Source: Paracoccaceae bacterium (GTDB taxonomy: Bacteria > Pseudomonadota > Alphaproteobacteria > Rhodobacterales > Rhodobacteraceae). From it: a stretch of 64,000 nucleotides of DNA. Where the stretch lies: NCBI GenBank assembly GCA_004153385.1, contig SDAL01000005.1:186001-250000 (forward strand). The letters are read 5' to 3'. Below, in pieces: positions 1-9,172 of this stretch (position 1 is the stretch's first letter; every line of letters starts with the position of its first letter). The translations under genes were made by a program, and so were the position numbers. The notes beneath the pieces are model-generated. The model saw only the letters and a list, made by a program, of their open reading frames with translations, searched no databases and was not told where the DNA came from.

Positions 1-5
1 CGGAT

Positions 6-1796
6 CTACCGCGACCCGCCCGTGATCCCGTCTTGCAAGACACATGTCGTCAAAACCTTGCCGCCAAAGCAATCCACCAGACCGACATCGCTCAGCCTGG
101 GCCCCGCGTTGCACACCAGTGATGCGCCAAACAGCGCCTTGAACACCAGATAGGGCGGCTGCCATGTGACCAGCCCGTCAAGGCACTGGCGCAGCGCACG
201 GAACTGTTGTGCCACCTGTGCCAAGGATCCCTCGCCCATCAGGCCTGCGGTGGGCAGCGCCAAGCGGGCCACGACCCGACCCGCCTCGACCACCGCAAGC
301 CCGCCCTGCATATCGCGCACCGCATTGGCGGCCGCGGCCATATCGGCAGGATCACGCCCGAACGCGGTCAGATTGTGGCTGTCATGGGACACGGTGCTGG
401 CATAGGCTCCGCGCCATTCTCCCCAGTTTTCAAGCAAAGCCACACGGGTGGGCGTGGCGCGACCGTAGCGATTGCTCACGCTCATCCGGATCATGTCGCG
501 TGGGAGCACCAGATGCCCGTCGCGCACATCCACGACACGTTCGCCCCATTGCGGGAACCGCGGCTTGGACAGCGTGGCGATACGCGCGTGCGGCCCGCGG
601 GCGGGCACCTCGAAATCAGAAGGCGTGAAGGGGGCCAGATCGACGGTACGGCCAAGGGCTGCGGGGCGGGGCACGGGCGCGGGCTCCCCCGTGATCACAT
701 CCCCCCGCGCCACGATCTGCCCGTTCACGATCACCGCCTGCGCACGTACCTGCGCCATATCCGGCACAATCAGAAGATCCGCCCGCCGGCCCGGGGCCAC
801 CAGCCCCAGATCGGGGCGTCCGATCCGCGTGGCCGCATTCAGCGTGGCCGCGCGCCATGTCCACTCCACAGGAAGCCCGTGCGAGATCAGCATCCGCATC
901 AACCGGTCAAGCCCGCCGCGTGCCAGAAGATCGTCGGGAAACACATCATCGGTGCAAAGGGTGAGGGTTTGGGGCAAGTGCCCCAGCGCCAGCAGCGCAT
1001 CCACGAATTCCGGCAGCAAATGCTCGTGGGAGCCGCGCAATTCCACCGTCATCCCCGCCTCGAGCCGTGCCAGAAGATCGGCGGCGCTGGTCAGTTCGTG
1101 ATCGGTTTCAACACCGGCTGCGGCATAGGCGTTCAGATCCCCGCCCGTCAGCCCGCGGGCATGGCCACACACACGTTTGCCGCTGGCAAGCCCCGCATCG
1201 ACAATGCCCTTGACGCGGGCGTCGCCCTCCAGAAGCGGCTGCATGGTCATCAGCTCTGCCAGCCCGTGGATATCCGGTCGTGCCAGCAGCCGCGCGATCA
1301 CAAAGGCATCGAAATCGCCGCCCCCTGCCTCGAACCCCGGGGCCGAGGGCACGCAGGATGGCGCCAGAACCAACAGCCGCATGGGCGAGGCCGCCGCCGT
1401 CGCACAGGCATACTCCACCCCCGCCACACCGGCCGCATTGGCCAGCTCATGCGGGTCCCATAACGCGGTCGTCACACCGCGCGGCAGGACCTGTCGGGCA
1501 TAGTCTTCTGGCGACACCATGGAGCTTTCGACATGCATATGGGTGTCGATCAGACCGGGCAGGACAAACTGCCCCTGCGCATCAAGGCGCGCCTGCGCCG
1601 CGCGCTGGGGATCTGGGGGATGAACGCTGGCAATCATCGCGCCCACCAGCCCGATATCGGCGGGACGGATACGCCCTGTGACCATATCGGGCACTTGGGC
1701 GTTTTCGATCAGCAGATCAAAGGGGGCCTGCCCGCGTGCGGCACGCATGGCGCGCCCGCGCAGCGCGGGATCGGTCAGGGTGGGATCTGTCGTCAT
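6..1796 (-). CDS. ade: Adenine deaminase
   Basis: A 596-residue amidohydrolase of the adenine deaminase family, which converts adenine to hypoxanthine and ammonia in the cytoplasm. The metal-site motif IDTHMHVESSM lies near residue 85 and a second conserved segment, SHDSHNLTAFG, lies near residue 470. Length matches the family (about 550-600). The ATG at 1796 is preferred over one 24 bases upstream because it overlaps the nucleoside hydrolase stop as ATGA, implying translational coupling. It is the last visible gene of the lacI-ABC-hydrolase operon, and its stop is at the left edge. The neighbouring hydrolase would release the free base that this enzyme deaminates. Confidence 0.93.
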   Translation of the reverse strand: MTTDPTLTDPALRGRAMRAARGQAPFDLLIENAQVPDMVTGRIRPADIGLVGAMIASVHPPDPQRAAQARLDAQGQFVLPGLIDTHMHVESSMVSPEDYARQVLPRGVTTALWDPHELANAAGVAGVEYACATAAASPMRLLVLAPSCVPSAPGFEAGGGDFDAFVIARLLARPDIHGLAELMTMQPLLEGDARVKGIVDAGLASGKRVCGHARGLTGGDLNAYAAAGVETDHELTSAADLLARLEAGMTVELRGSHEHLLPEFVDALLALGHLPQTLTLCTDDVFPDDLLARGGLDRLMRMLISHGLPVEWTWRAATLNAATRIGRPDLGLVAPGRRADLLIVPDMAQVRAQAVIVNGQIVARGDVITGEPAPVPRPAALGRTVDLAPFTPSDFEVPARGPHARIATLSKPRFPQWGERVVDVRDGHLVLPRDMIRMSVSNRYGRATPTRVALLENWGEWRGAYASTVSHDSHNLTAFGRDPADMAAAANAVRDMQGGLAVVEAGRVVARLALPTAGLMGEGSLAQVAQQFRALRQCLDGLVTWQPPYLVFKALFGASLVCNAGPRLSDVGLVDCFGGKVLTTCVLQDGITGGSR

Positions 1797-2695
1797 TGCA
1801 CGTCCAGTCCGCTCAGGCACGAAAGGCAGGTCCCGGCAATATCATCATCACATCCGGTGACCCGTCGCGACCGGCCCGCCGGCGCCGGTGTGAAGCGGGT
1901 CTCGCCAAAGCTGTCATCGGGTGTGATGGATACGTCCATCGCCTCGGCCACAGTCGTGAAGCGCTCGGGCGCGGCATAGAAAAGCGCGGCCACCGGATCG
2001 TAAATCGCCATGCCCGCACGACCGCGCGACAGACCGATATCGAGATACCCGCCCAGCAGATCGCCGGTCAGCGGGTCCATCGCGCCCATATCCTGCGGCC
2101 CGAATGTAACCTTGCGGCAGGCCATCAGATCGACCACCTCCAGCGGCAGATCCGCCTGCGCCACGATCTGCGCGGCATTGGGATCGGCAAGCGCGTTGAA
2201 TTCGGCGCGTGCCGAGTGGTTGCCCGCACCATCACTGCCGCCCATCCAGACCAGACGTGTGATCTTGCGCGCAGCCTCGGGGGCGTCCTCTATCAGGCGT
2301 GCGATATTGCTGAGCGGCCCGAGCGCCAGAATATCGCGCGCCTCGCCCGGTCGCGCCGATCGCAGCCACTGTGCCAGCGCGGGCACCGCATCCGCCAGAG
2401 TACCCGCAGGTGCCACGTCGGGCAGATGGCGCCCGCGACTGGCCATGCCGCGCGGGCCCAGCACACGCTCGGCGGTTTCCAGATCCCGCCCGCGCGGGCC
2501 TGCGGCCCCTGCAAAAAGCGGCGCATCCAGCCCGTAGGCCCGCCGCGCGCCCCGCGCGTTCGCGATCACACGCGCCAGCGGCGCATTGCCCGCCACCAGC
2601 GAAATGCCCGCAGGCGTGATCGCATGCCGCCCAAGCACCAAAAGCGCCCAAAGATCGTCAAACCCGTAATCGGTATCCACCCACAGCGCGCTCAT
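1793..2695 (-). CDS. Inosine/uridine-preferring nucleoside hydrolase family protein
   Basis: A 300-residue nucleoside hydrolase, expected to split a ribonucleoside into base and ribose. The N-terminal calcium-site motif is present but altered: DTDYGFDD instead of the usual DxDPGxDD. Other family segments are present: NAPL near residue 38, ALGPLSNIA near residue 143, WMGG near 168 and EFNALADPNAA near 183. It overlaps the upstream ABC ATPase by ATGA and the downstream adenine deaminase by ATGA. The C-terminal tail after about residue 280 is cysteine-rich (GTCLSCLSG). Context points to a purine nucleoside as substrate, but the exact one cannot be read from sequence. Confidence 0.9.
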   Translation of the reverse strand: MSALWVDTDYGFDDLWALLVLGRHAITPAGISLVAGNAPLARVIANARGARRAYGLDAPLFAGAAGPRGRDLETAERVLGPRGMASRGRHLPDVAPAGTLADAVPALAQWLRSARPGEARDILALGPLSNIARLIEDAPEAARKITRLVWMGGSDGAGNHSARAEFNALADPNAAQIVAQADLPLEVVDLMACRKVTFGPQDMGAMDPLTGDLLGGYLDIGLSRGRAGMAIYDPVAALFYAAPERFTTVAEAMDVSITPDDSFGETRFTPAPAGRSRRVTGCDDDIAGTCLSCLSGLDVQ

Positions 2696-3705
2696 GCGAA
2701 AAGCGGCCTTGCCGAGGCGAGCGGCAGATCAAAGGCAACCTGCTCGCCCACGCCCACCTGCGCCAGCGACACCGGCGCATTGGCATTCACCGGCCCGAGC
2801 GGCGTATCAAGCACGTATTCACGATGCCCGCCTGCAAAACTGCTGGCAACCACCCGCCCCTGCAACGGTCCCGTGCCCACACTCACAGCATCGGGACGCC
2901 AGCCCAGCATCGGTGCCTGCGCGTGATATCCCACTGCGGCGCGGCCGTGTTCGGACACCAGATCGCCATCCTCGAGGCGCAAGATATTCTCGAACCCCAT
3001 AAATCCGGCAGCAAACGCGGTTTCGGGCCGGTCATACAGATCGGCCGGTGTGCCAAGCTGCACGATCTTGCCGTCGCGCATCAACACGATCCGGTCGGCC
3101 ATGGCCAGCGCCTCCGCCTGATCATGGGTGACAAAGACCATCGTCACGCCGGTCGCTTTTTGCACGCGCTGCAATTCGATCCGCATCTCGAGGCGCAAAC
3201 GGGCATCAAGGTTGGACAGTGGCTCGTCAAGCAACAAGACCTTGGGTTCCATCACCAGCGACCGCGCCAGCGCCACGCGCTGCTGCTGGCCGCCCGACAT
3301 TTCTGCCGGTTTTCGCGCCTCGAACCCGGTCAATCCGACGGTGGCAATCGCGGCCTCGGTGCGCGCACGGATCTGGGCTTGGGGCAGTTTTTGCAACCGC
3401 AATCCGAAAGCCACGTTTTCAAACGCATTCAAATGCGGGAACAACGCATAGGACTGGAACACCAGCCCGATCCCGCGTTTGTTCGCACTCAAACGGGTGA
3501 CATCGCGCCCGTCGATCACAATCCGGCCCGATGTCGGCGCCAAAAGCCCCGCAATCGCGCGCATGGTCGTGGTCTTGCCGCAGCCCGACGGGCCCAGAAG
3601 CGCGATCAGCTCACCCTCGCGGATATCAAGGTTCAGATCCGGCACCGCCACGGATTTTCCATAAGACAGCGTCAGATCGCTCAGGCGGACAAAGGCATCA
3701 GACAT
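2692..3705 (-). CDS. ABC transporter ATP-binding protein, PotA-like
   Basis: A 337-residue ATPase of the spermidine/putrescine/iron (PotA/FbpC) type, which powers import. Walker A GPSGCGKTT is near residue 38, the signature MSGGQQQRVALARS near 135, Walker B VLLLDEPLSNLD near 157, and the H-loop THDQAEA near 190. The C-terminal 100 residues form a TOBE-like regulatory region. The ATG at 3705 is chosen rather than one 60 bases upstream because homology starts at MSDAFVRL; it overlaps the permease gene by 8 bp. The downstream nucleoside hydrolase starts inside its stop codon (ATGA). Confidence 0.92.
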   Translation of the reverse strand: MSDAFVRLSDLTLSYGKSVAVPDLNLDIREGELIALLGPSGCGKTTTMRAIAGLLAPTSGRIVIDGRDVTRLSANKRGIGLVFQSYALFPHLNAFENVAFGLRLQKLPQAQIRARTEAAIATVGLTGFEARKPAEMSGGQQQRVALARSLVMEPKVLLLDEPLSNLDARLRLEMRIELQRVQKATGVTMVFVTHDQAEALAMADRIVLMRDGKIVQLGTPADLYDRPETAFAAGFMGFENILRLEDGDLVSEHGRAAVGYHAQAPMLGWRPDAVSVGTGPLQGRVVASSFAGGHREYVLDTPLGPVNANAPVSLAQVGVGEQVAFDLPLASARPLFA

Positions 3706-4480
3706 AACGAGAAAATCCCAAAAGACGTTCGGCGGCAAACACGATGGCCACCGACATGAAGGCAAGAAGCGCGGACAGGGCCGCGACCGACGGGTCGTAG
3801 GTGATCTCCATGTAACTCAGCATGTCGATGGGAAGCGTGCGCACCCCCGGACCCGACAAGAACAGCGACACAGGCACCTGATTGAAACTGGTCACAAACC
3901 CCAGAATAAAGGCCGACAGAACGCCGCCGCGGATATTGGGCAGGACCACCTTGAAGAACGCCTGCACGCGGCTGCAGCCCAGCAAGACCGCCGCCTCCTC
4001 CATATCCGAGCGCAGGTTGTTAAGGCTCGATGAGACCACCCGCACCGCATAGGGCAGGATCAGGGCGGTATGGGCAAAAAACAGCGCCACCGTCACGGTG
4101 AAATTCAACGGCACCACCAGATAGCGCAGCAACGCAAGGCCCACGATAATCCCCGGCACGATGATCGGGGCCGCGACAATGGTGCGGATCATCTCGTCAC
4201 CGGGCAGTTTGTAGCGGTTGAGCGCATAGGCCGCAGGCACCCCCAGCACCAGAGCTGCCAATGTGCCGAAAATGGCAAGGCCCATCGACAGGACGAAACT
4301 CGCCCTGAAGCTTTCGACGGTGAAGACCTTGAGATACCATTTCAGCGATAATCCCTCTGGCGGAAAGGCCAGCGAATTGCCTGCCGATGCGCCTGCGAAG
4401 ATGATGATGATGAACGGGCCGATCAGAAAGGTCAGGGTCGCCCCGAGGATCAGCCAGCTGCCAAGATTTCGAAATTGCAT
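3698..4480 (-). CDS. ABC transporter permease, PotC-like
   Basis: A 260-residue inner-membrane permease of the PotC type with six predicted membrane segments. The cytoplasmic EAA loop, which contacts the ATPase, is seen as MEEAAVLLGCSRVQAFFKVVLP near residues 155-177 (quoted from the start of the loop through its end). It would form the import channel with the adjacent PotB-like permease. It starts 5 bp after that gene and overlaps the ATPase gene by 8 bp, so the importer genes are probably co-translated. Confidence 0.9.
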   Translation of the reverse strand: MQFRNLGSWLILGATLTFLIGPFIIIIFAGASAGNSLAFPPEGLSLKWYLKVFTVESFRASFVLSMGLAIFGTLAALVLGVPAAYALNRYKLPGDEMIRTIVAAPIIVPGIIVGLALLRYLVVPLNFTVTVALFFAHTALILPYAVRVVSSSLNNLRSDMEEAAVLLGCSRVQAFFKVVLPNIRGGVLSAFILGFVTSFNQVPVSLFLSGPGVRTLPIDMLSYMEITYDPSVAALSALLAFMSVAIVFAAERLLGFSRYV

Positions 4481-4485
4481 AGCGA

Positions 4486-5307
4486 TTATGTCCGTGCCGA
4501 GGCAAGCCGCTTCAGGACCAGATTGGCCGAGAAGGACATGACGATGAGGATCATCGCGATCACGCTGGCCGAAACAAAGTCATTGGCCACATTCACACGT
4601 TGATAAAGAAGGGTCTCCAGCATCAGGACCTTCGAGCCGCCCAGGATCGCGGGCGTGATATAGGCAGTCAGCGCGCCCGTGAACACAAGCGTGCCGCCCA
4701 CCACCAGCCCCTCTTTGGTCAGCGGCAGGATGATGCGGAAGAAGACCTGAACCCAGCTGGCCCCCAGCACCCGCGCGGCCGGAATGGCATCGCGGGGAAT
4801 GTTTTCCATAGCCGAGACCAGCGAGATGATCATCAGCGGCAAAAACAGCTGCAAAAGCCCCAGAAATACCGCCGTTTCCGTAAACAACAGCCGCACCGGC
4901 GTGTCAGACAACCCCAACCCCACGATGGCATTATTGACGATGCCCGTGCGCCCGAGGATCACGATCCACGCATAGGTGCGCGCCACCGGCGAGATCATCA
5001 ATGGCAGCACCACAAGCCCGAACACCCCGCCGCGCGTTCTGGCAGGCAGGTTGACGATACAAAATGCCGCCGCATACCCGATGATCGCGGCTGTGCCCGC
5101 CACCAGCACCCCCAGCTTCAGCGTGCGCAAGAACACCGTCCGGTTGAGCGGCTTGGCAAAGAAATCCACATAGCCTTGCAGGCTCCAGCTGCCATCCATG
5201 CGGAAGGCTTCCGACAGCAGGATCATCACCGGCACCAAAAACAGAAGGCAGGCAAAGACCGCCGCCGGCAAGGCCAGCATCAGCCCTTCTTTTTTATTCA
5301 AAAACAT
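4486..5307 (-). CDS. ABC transporter permease, PotB-like
   Basis: A 273-residue inner-membrane permease of the PotB type, the second channel subunit of the importer. It starts with a short charged segment (MFLNKKEG) followed by a first membrane helix, and carries an EAA-like loop near residue 170 (DAIPAARVLGASWVQVF). It lies 61 bp downstream of the binding protein gene and 5 bp upstream of the second permease. The 61-bp gap after the binding protein is the largest inside the operon and could hold a processing or attenuation element, though no clear hairpin was seen. Confidence 0.9.
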   Translation of the reverse strand: MFLNKKEGLMLALPAAVFACLLFLVPVMILLSEAFRMDGSWSLQGYVDFFAKPLNRTVFLRTLKLGVLVAGTAAIIGYAAAFCIVNLPARTRGGVFGLVVLPLMISPVARTYAWIVILGRTGIVNNAIVGLGLSDTPVRLLFTETAVFLGLLQLFLPLMIISLVSAMENIPRDAIPAARVLGASWVQVFFRIILPLTKEGLVVGGTLVFTGALTAYITPAILGGSKVLMLETLLYQRVNVANDFVSASVIAMILIVMSFSANLVLKRLASART

Positions 5308-5368
5308 CAGGTTGTGCCCCGTTTTTAACCTGACTGGCCCGCATGTGTTCGGGCCAGTCTTGGCCGCC

Positions 5369-6385
5369 TTAGCGGATGACTTGAGTGTTCCACTGCTCCA
5401 CCCACGCCTCGCGGTTATCGATCACCGATCGCGCTGGCATGATGTTGAGGGCGTTGATGACATCCGCACCATAGGTCAGGTTCTCGGCCACCGCGTCGCT
5501 GACGGTGACCTCCTTGTTTGCGGGACTGTCGATCATGGCTTGGGCGATGCGGGTCTGGACCTCTGTCGACAGCCAGTAATCCATGAATTGCAGGGCCAGA
5601 TCCTCGTGGCCGTTGTCTTTGGTCATCACCATCACATTCATGCCACCGGCCTGGCCTTCGGCCAGATCGGCCCATGCAAGCGGCAGATGGGAATCTTTGA
5701 AACGGCTCCATGCGAAACGTCCAACGGGGGCGGCGATCACCTCCTGCTGGTTCATCAGCTGCACCAGTTCGGACGAGCGCGAATAAAACGTCACGACATC
5801 ATCTGCGTGTTCCCCGATCGTGGAGATGGTGTCAGACAGATCCGTGCCTGTGCCGCCGGCCGCCTTGTCCAGCATCATCAAGGTCAGCGGGCCTTGGGTG
5901 CCGGTGATATTGGGCAGCGCGACGCGGCCTGCCACATCCTGCCCCAGCAGATCGCCCCAGCTGTCGATATCCACCAGATCCGTGCGGTAGACGATGGAGC
6001 TGGCGTAGAATGTGTAGCCCACCGCCATATGGTTGCCGATCGGGTCCTGCGCTGCAGGATAGAGTTTGTCATAGCTGGACAGATCCGCCGGATCGAGCGG
6101 CGCGATCAGCCCTTTGTCTGCAAGGCTCAGCGCATCTTGCGTGGACAGCACCGCCATATCGATCACCGGCTGGGCGGCGTTGGCCTCGATCTTGGCCATC
6201 CGCTCGACGCTGTTGCCGGTCTCGACCACAAGCGTACAGTCGCAGATCTCTTCAAACGGGTCATAGAGCGCCTGTTTGTATTCGTCTTGTGCGAAGGCAT
6301 AGACCGAGATCGTCAGGGTTTTCTCGGCATGGGCGGCACTGGCAAGGCCACAGCCCAAAAGGGCGGCAAACGCAACGGTTTTCAT
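5369..6385 (-). CDS. Periplasmic substrate-binding protein, PotD-like
   Basis: A 338-residue extracytoplasmic solute-binding protein with a signal peptide (residues 1-20, cleavage probably after ASAAHA). Overall type matches the spermidine/putrescine or iron(III) binding proteins (PotD/SBP_bac_8). Two cysteines at ICDCT near residue 49 are unusual for the family and could form a disulfide. It begins 3 bp after the lacI-type gene with SD GGAGA. Because it is co-transcribed with a nucleoside hydrolase and adenine deaminase, the ligand is inferred to be a purine nucleoside or related compound rather than a polyamine. The binding pocket cannot be judged from sequence. Confidence 0.85.
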   Translation of the reverse strand: MKTVAFAALLGCGLASAAHAEKTLTISVYAFAQDEYKQALYDPFEEICDCTLVVETGNSVERMAKIEANAAQPVIDMAVLSTQDALSLADKGLIAPLDPADLSSYDKLYPAAQDPIGNHMAVGYTFYASSIVYRTDLVDIDSWGDLLGQDVAGRVALPNITGTQGPLTLMMLDKAAGGTGTDLSDTISTIGEHADDVVTFYSRSSELVQLMNQQEVIAAPVGRFAWSRFKDSHLPLAWADLAEGQAGGMNVMVMTKDNGHEDLALQFMDYWLSTEVQTRIAQAMIDSPANKEVTVSDAVAENLTYGADVINALNIMPARSVIDNREAWVEQWNTQVIR

Positions 6386-6388
6386 GGA

Positions 6389-7360
6389 TCAGGTCTCCGG
6401 GTTGGCGGCAGGTTGGAAGGACGTCGTGGACTGGCGCGCCACAAGGCGCGTGGGAATTGTCTCGCCCGATACAGGCGCAGGCTGGCCCGCGATAAGGTCG
6501 CACATAATGGCAATGGCGCGCCCGGCGATCCGGTCGACATCCTGGGCCACGGTGCTCAAGGGCGGATGCATCGCAAGGGCAAGCGGCAGATCGTCAAAGC
6601 CGGTCAGGCTGACATCACCCGGCACCGACAGCCCAGCCGATGCCAGCGTGGACTGCACCCGCAGCGCCAGCAGATCGGATGTGGTCAGCACCGCGCTTGC
6701 ACCATTGGTGACCTGCAAAGGCAGGGTGGCGATCCCGTCTGCGCCCCAACACACACACACCCGTGCACGGCCCTGCAAGGCGCGGCGCATCCCCGCGATA
6801 CGGTCCTGCTGCACATCGGATACGGCGTCACCGCCCAACAAGACCACGTTCCGATGGCCCATATCGGCAATATGGCGACCGATCAGATACCCGCCGCCGA
6901 CATGATCGGCCGAGACCGTGTTGCGCGGATCGGACGGCGTGTTGATCACCACCGTTGGCACCGCCTGCGGTTCGGGCGCTGATCCTTTTTGCGGCACGAC
7001 CAACAGCCCGTCGACACCACGGTCGATCAGGCGCCGCATGGCGTTCTCCTGCTCGCCTGCATTGCGCCGCGAGTCCGCAATCAGGATGCCAAGCTGGCGC
7101 GCGTCTGCGGCATCCGACAGGCTCTGGGCGATGCGTGGAAACAGCGGATTGGTCAGATCGGGCATGACGAGCCCCAGAATGCCGGTCTGACCGCGTTTGA
7201 GCGCGCGCGCGGTGACATTTGGCCGGTAGCCCAGCTCCTCGGCGCGGGCGCGGATGCGCGCGGCCATCTCCTTGGAGACCCGCCCCTTATCGGTCAGCGC
7301 GTTGGACACCGTCGCGACCGACACCCCGATATCTGCGGCAATTTGCTTCAAGCTTGACAT
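6389..7360 (-). CDS. LacI-family transcriptional regulator
   Basis: A 323-residue LacI/PurR-type repressor. Residues 1-50 form the helix-turn-helix and hinge (IAADIGVSVATVSNALTDKG), and residues 60-320 form a periplasmic-binding-protein-like effector domain (ILGLVMPDLTNPLFPRIAQS). It is the first gene of the operon and would repress itself and the importer/salvage genes. Two operator-like palindromes lie 22-79 bp upstream of its ATG. The likely effector is a purine base or nucleoside, inferred from the genes controlled. Confidence 0.92.
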   Translation of the reverse strand: MSSLKQIAADIGVSVATVSNALTDKGRVSKEMAARIRARAEELGYRPNVTARALKRGQTGILGLVMPDLTNPLFPRIAQSLSDAADARQLGILIADSRRNAGEQENAMRRLIDRGVDGLLVVPQKGSAPEPQAVPTVVINTPSDPRNTVSADHVGGGYLIGRHIADMGHRNVVLLGGDAVSDVQQDRIAGMRRALQGRARVCVCWGADGIATLPLQVTNGASAVLTTSDLLALRVQSTLASAGLSVPGDVSLTGFDDLPLALAMHPPLSTVAQDVDRIAGRAIAIMCDLIAGQPAPVSGETIPTRLVARQSTTSFQPAANPET

Positions 7361-7381
7361 GCGACCGTGTGTTTTGATTCT

Positions 7382-7397
7382 GGTTTAACGATTAACC
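7382..7397. promoter_or_regulatory. LacI-type operator 1
   Basis: GGTTTAACGATTAACC is a near-palindrome centred on CG, the usual centre for LacI-family operators. It lies upstream of the lacI-type gene at 7360. A second copy with the same pattern begins 42 bp away. Confidence 0.7.
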
Positions 7398-7423
7398 AAC
7401 ACGAAACAGGCACGTCAAGCATA

Positions 7424-7439
7424 GGTTAAACGTTAAATC
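7424..7439. promoter_or_regulatory. LacI-type operator 2
   Basis: GGTTAAACGTTAAATC shares the GGTTWAAC-G-WTWAAYC pattern with the site at 7382. The 42-bp centre-to-centre distance is four helical turns, so both sites face the same side of the DNA, which would suit a dimer or tetramer repressor. Confidence 0.65.
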
Positions 7440-7546
7440 ACTCAAAACCGCGAACGCGTGGTTTTTAGGCAGAAGCCTTACGGATCTCCCTGCATCTGCC
7501 CTATTGCCGGTCACATTGGCAATGTCCCGAGAAAAAGCCGCCCCCG

Positions 7547-8068
7547 TCAGTCCGGCCCGGCCATGGGGTTGCGCGCGCCCTCATCGCGCGCCCCGCCGAT
7601 CACCGAAAACGAGCCATCGCATTCCAGTATCACCGCCGAGACCTCTGCCAACCGGGTCCGGCCACTGCCGCGCACAACCGTCTGCAATTCGTCCTGCGTC
7701 ACCCGCGCCTTGCGCATCGCGCCTTCCAATGGCTGTCCGTCACGCAGCAAAAGGGTCGGCTCGGACCGCAAAGCACTGGCGAATGTCTTGGAACGCACCG
7801 ACAGGGCCGTAACCGTGAACTGCAAGACGATCAGCAACACAAGCGCCGTCAGCCCTTCTGCCAACGCCACGCTTTTGCTGAGCAGAACCGTCGCGAGCGT
7901 GGAGCCTATCGCCACTGTGACAATCAGATCAAAGGCATTGAGTTTCGCCAGTGTCCGTTTGCCAGACACCCGCAGCGCCACCACAAGAAACACATAGGCC
8001 GCCGCGCCCACAATCAATGTGCGCGCAATCCCGCTCCAGCCTTGGAAAAGCATCTCGGTCCAGTTCAT
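7547..8068 (-). CDS. DUF421 (YetF/YcaP-type) membrane protein
   Basis: A 173-residue protein of the DUF421 family. Residues 10-95 hold about three membrane helices with the conserved stretch RVSGKRTLAKLNAFDLIVTV, and residues 100-160 form the small cytoplasmic domain. The ATG at 8068 is chosen because AGGAATG lies just upstream and homology begins there; the longer open frame upstream looks non-coding. The function of the family in Gram-negative bacteria is not established. It stands alone, tail to the lacI promoter region. Confidence 0.85.
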   Translation of the reverse strand: MNWTEMLFQGWSGIARTLIVGAAAYVFLVVALRVSGKRTLAKLNAFDLIVTVAIGSTLATVLLSKSVALAEGLTALVLLIVLQFTVTALSVRSKTFASALRSEPTLLLRDGQPLEGAMRKARVTQDELQTVVRGSGRTRLAEVSAVILECDGSFSVIGGARDEGARNPMAGPD

Positions 8069-9172
8069 CTCACATTCCTTCGATCTGTCTTGGTGTGACG
8101 CGGCCATGGGCGCGCATGGGAACCGTCCCATGCCGACTGTTGGCCCGAAGGCGGGGTCAATGCAACCGTTCGCCACATCCGCATCGCTCTGGTGGCCTGA
8201 TGCGCGGCACATATCTACCCGCCCTGCGGTTGCCGGACGGGCATCACCGCGCGGCCGGTGACACGCAAAGGCAGACGGCGTTTTATTGCATATCAATATC
8301 GGTACGCTGGCCGGTTTTGTGGGAAACAATCGGCGTGCGATAAAACCGTATATTACTGATTATAAATGATTTAACATAGATTACTACAGACAAAAAAATG
8401 GCAATCACATGCCGTCGGCCTACGTCACAGATACGCACCGGCCAAAGTTTTATCAGGTCCGATAATACGGGATGAACGGATGAAACCCTGTTTCTCGTGC
8501 GATCCTGCACCCCACTCCATGCGCGCTTTGAACACCACCTGCAAGGGGGGGGCGGGCAGGCAAAAGCATAGCCGCACGCGCCTGTCAAAGCAGCCCAGCG
8601 GACTAACACATGGCACAGAACGCATCAGTCCAGCGACGAGCGAGGCAAAGTTTGCCGCTTTTCGGGTGATCGGGCACGTCTGAAGAAGCGGACCGTTTTA
8701 TGATACGCATACGCATAGCCCCCCATTGGACCTGACCCATTGAACGCGCCCCTAGAACCGGTACAAGATGTCGTGCCTCCTCGGTTGATTGAATGAATGA
8801 CCGGTCACCGAAGCTGCCGCCATATTCGGCCTGCACCGTTGACACATCTCTATTGTAACGCTGGACACCCACACATAGCCGGAACGCGGCAGGGCCTTGG
8901 ACCAAGCGGAGGTCGATCCCGTCGCTCGCCTGTACGCCGATCAGGTTGATAGGACGCCGTTTGACAAGCACGGCTATGCGATCCCGCAGCCACGGACCGA
9001 TGTCGCGATTTGCACGTACAGGTCTTTTCCGCGCGCCCTGATATAGATACCGTTTGCATGCCCGCCGCCGTTTGCGGGGCGCGTCCGCGTCAAGGCCTCC
9101 ACTTCAAGGCCGCGACGGATCAGAAGGCGTCCGGAGCTGGCCGAGGGCCCAACAAAGTCAGGATTTTGAGAA
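8069..9172. other. Gene-poor region upstream of the LysE-family gene
   Basis: About 1.1 kb with no gene I can support. It has an AT-rich patch near 8340-8400, a G-run near 8545 and a perfect hairpin GCATGGG/CCCATGC at 8114-8133 in the leader of the DUF421 gene. On the minus strand an open frame at 8603-8971 can be extended upstream without a start (reading RDRIAVLVKRRPINLIGVQ). It has coding-like composition but I do not recognise it. It may be a decayed gene remnant. Confidence 0.4.

Noticed and set aside
8603-8971. Minus-strand open frame of about 122 codons
   Set aside because: No start with an RBS, no recognised domain, and neighbouring frames look equally plausible. Recorded only as part of the unexplained region.
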